Source: an uncultured Eubacteriales bacterium
GTDB taxonomy: Bacteria; Bacillota; Clostridia; Christensenellales; Aristaeellaceae
Reading direction: 5' to 3'
DNA length: 64,000 nucleotides
NCBI GenBank assembly: GCA_902800625.1
Contig: CADCFG010000007.1
Location: 62,001-126,000 of the forward strand
Shown: in pieces, positions 63,585-64,000 of the stretch
Numbering within the stretch: position 1 is the stretch's first letter
Layout: each line of letters opens with the position of its first letter
Position numbers and translations under genes: made by a program
The notes under the pieces: model-generated
Databases searched by the model: none
What the model was told of the DNA's origin: nothing
Seen by the model: the letters and a program-made list of their open reading frames with translations, nothing else

Positions 63585-64000
63585 TCAAGCTTCGGCTTGA
63601 ATCCTCTTGTTCCACTTGAGGAAGTAGTAGCTCACCTCGATCACGCAGCAGCAGCACCAGCCCACGGGATAGCCCAGGCCCACCAGCAGCGGCGTGTTGG
63701 CGATGAAGCGGGTGACGGTGAACAGGTAGATCTGCCGGATCACCACGAAGCAGCCGATCATAATCAGCATCGGCGCACGGGAATCCCCCCGGCCGCGCAG
63801 CGCGCCGGCCAGCGTGTGGTTCACGGCGTTGGCGATCAGGAAAAGCGTGTTTGCCCGCATGAACAGCACGCCGAACTCGATCACCGAGGCGTCCTTGGTG
63901 AACAGGCCGATGGCCGGGGCGGCGAACACCACCAGCACCACGGCGATCAGCCCCGTGATGCCCACGGCCAGCAGGATGCTGTCCCGGGTGCCCCGGTTGG
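63585..64000 (-). CDS. MATE family efflux transporter (C-terminal part)
   Basis: The last ~138 residues of a MATE/DinF-type multidrug or metabolite antiporter; the gene continues beyond the right edge of the window. Visible blocks are FTKDASVIEFGVLFMRANTLF and NHTLAGALRGRGDSRAPMLIM (typical of MATE helices 10-11), with VIEVSYYFLKWNKR at the end. It lies 21 bp upstream of the esterase gene on the same strand. Confidence 0.85.
   Translation of the reverse strand, partial: NRGTRDSILLAVGITGLIAVVLVVFAAPAIGLFTKDASVIEFGVLFMRANTLFLIANAVNHTLAGALRGRGDSRAPMLIMIGCFVVIRQIYLFTVTRFIANTPLLVGLGYPVGWCCCCVIEVSYYFLKWNKRIQAEA

Overview
The window is about 64 kb of compact, high-GC (roughly 60-65 % by eye) chromosome from a low-oxygen Firmicute of the class Clostridia. 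Three things support this: a CIRCE/HrcA-controlled hrcA-grpE-dnaK-dnaJ locus continuing into prmA-rsmE-mtaB; the rpmE-DUF1385-prmC-prfA gene order; and sigma-A type promoters with AGGAGG ribosome-binding sites. A GH9 cellulase, sugar ABC transporter and butyrate-kinase fermentation genes fit a gut or rumen fibre-associated lifestyle (Christensenellales-like is a guess). Very long antisense ORFs are by-products of the GC-rich codon usage and are not annotated. No rRNA, prophage, complete IS element or CRISPR array is visible.

Layout. 0-7.6 kb: end of a Feo iron locus, a DUF3810 protein, a heterodimeric ABC exporter, a PadR/HAAS-DUF4097 pair with its own palindromic promoter, and a D,D-carboxypeptidase. 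7.6-11.7 kb: LplB/YtcP-type sugar ABC transporter with a structured leader RNA that partly resembles the ZTP riboswitch. 11.7-17.3 kb (minus strand): translation block rpmE, DUF1385, prmC, prfA, two GNATs, tsaC. 17.3-29.7 kb (plus): heat-shock operon, interrupted after dnaJ by a LicD protein and a PIG-V-like mannosyltransferase, then prmA, rsmE, a MazG-like protein, mtaB, HIT, rpsU. 29.8-42.1 kb: TRM11-like methyltransferase, rho with a long N-terminal insertion, the queA/HIT/GNAT/ruvB minus-strand block, a small secreted protein, murJ, and serC-serA-DUF1015.

42-53 kb is the most unusual part: a secreted GH9 endoglucanase facing away from a signalling island. The island holds a membrane EAL c-di-GMP phosphodiesterase, a 955-residue fusion of an APC-family amino acid permease to a histidine kinase and receiver, and a PAS-rich hybrid kinase with two receivers. 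A 164-bp MITE with perfect 17-bp terminal repeats sits in the probable 5' UTR of the permease-kinase gene. 53-57 kb: pta-buk, tRNA-Gln/tRNA-Glu and two HPr-like proteins that lack the phosphorylatable His. 57-61 kb: a heavy-metal module, namely ArsR with a perfect promoter and 12-2-12 operator, an HMA chaperone, a P1B-ATPase, and a CDF exporter preceded by a recognisable NiCo riboswitch and terminator. 61-64 kb: a secreted beta-helix-like protein, an esterase and the C-terminus of a MATE transporter.

The intergenic space is rich in small repeats. There are at least five hairpins built on the same GGGGCTGTC stem, two arrays of mini-hairpins spaced by AATTCA, AAGATTCTTCGACT-type MITEs, TGAGGAAT and GGGAACAGG inverted repeats, and one 7-bp tandem repeat. 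Start codons were set from ribosome-binding sites. Three genes (tsaC, murJ and one HPr-like gene) appear to start at TTG.
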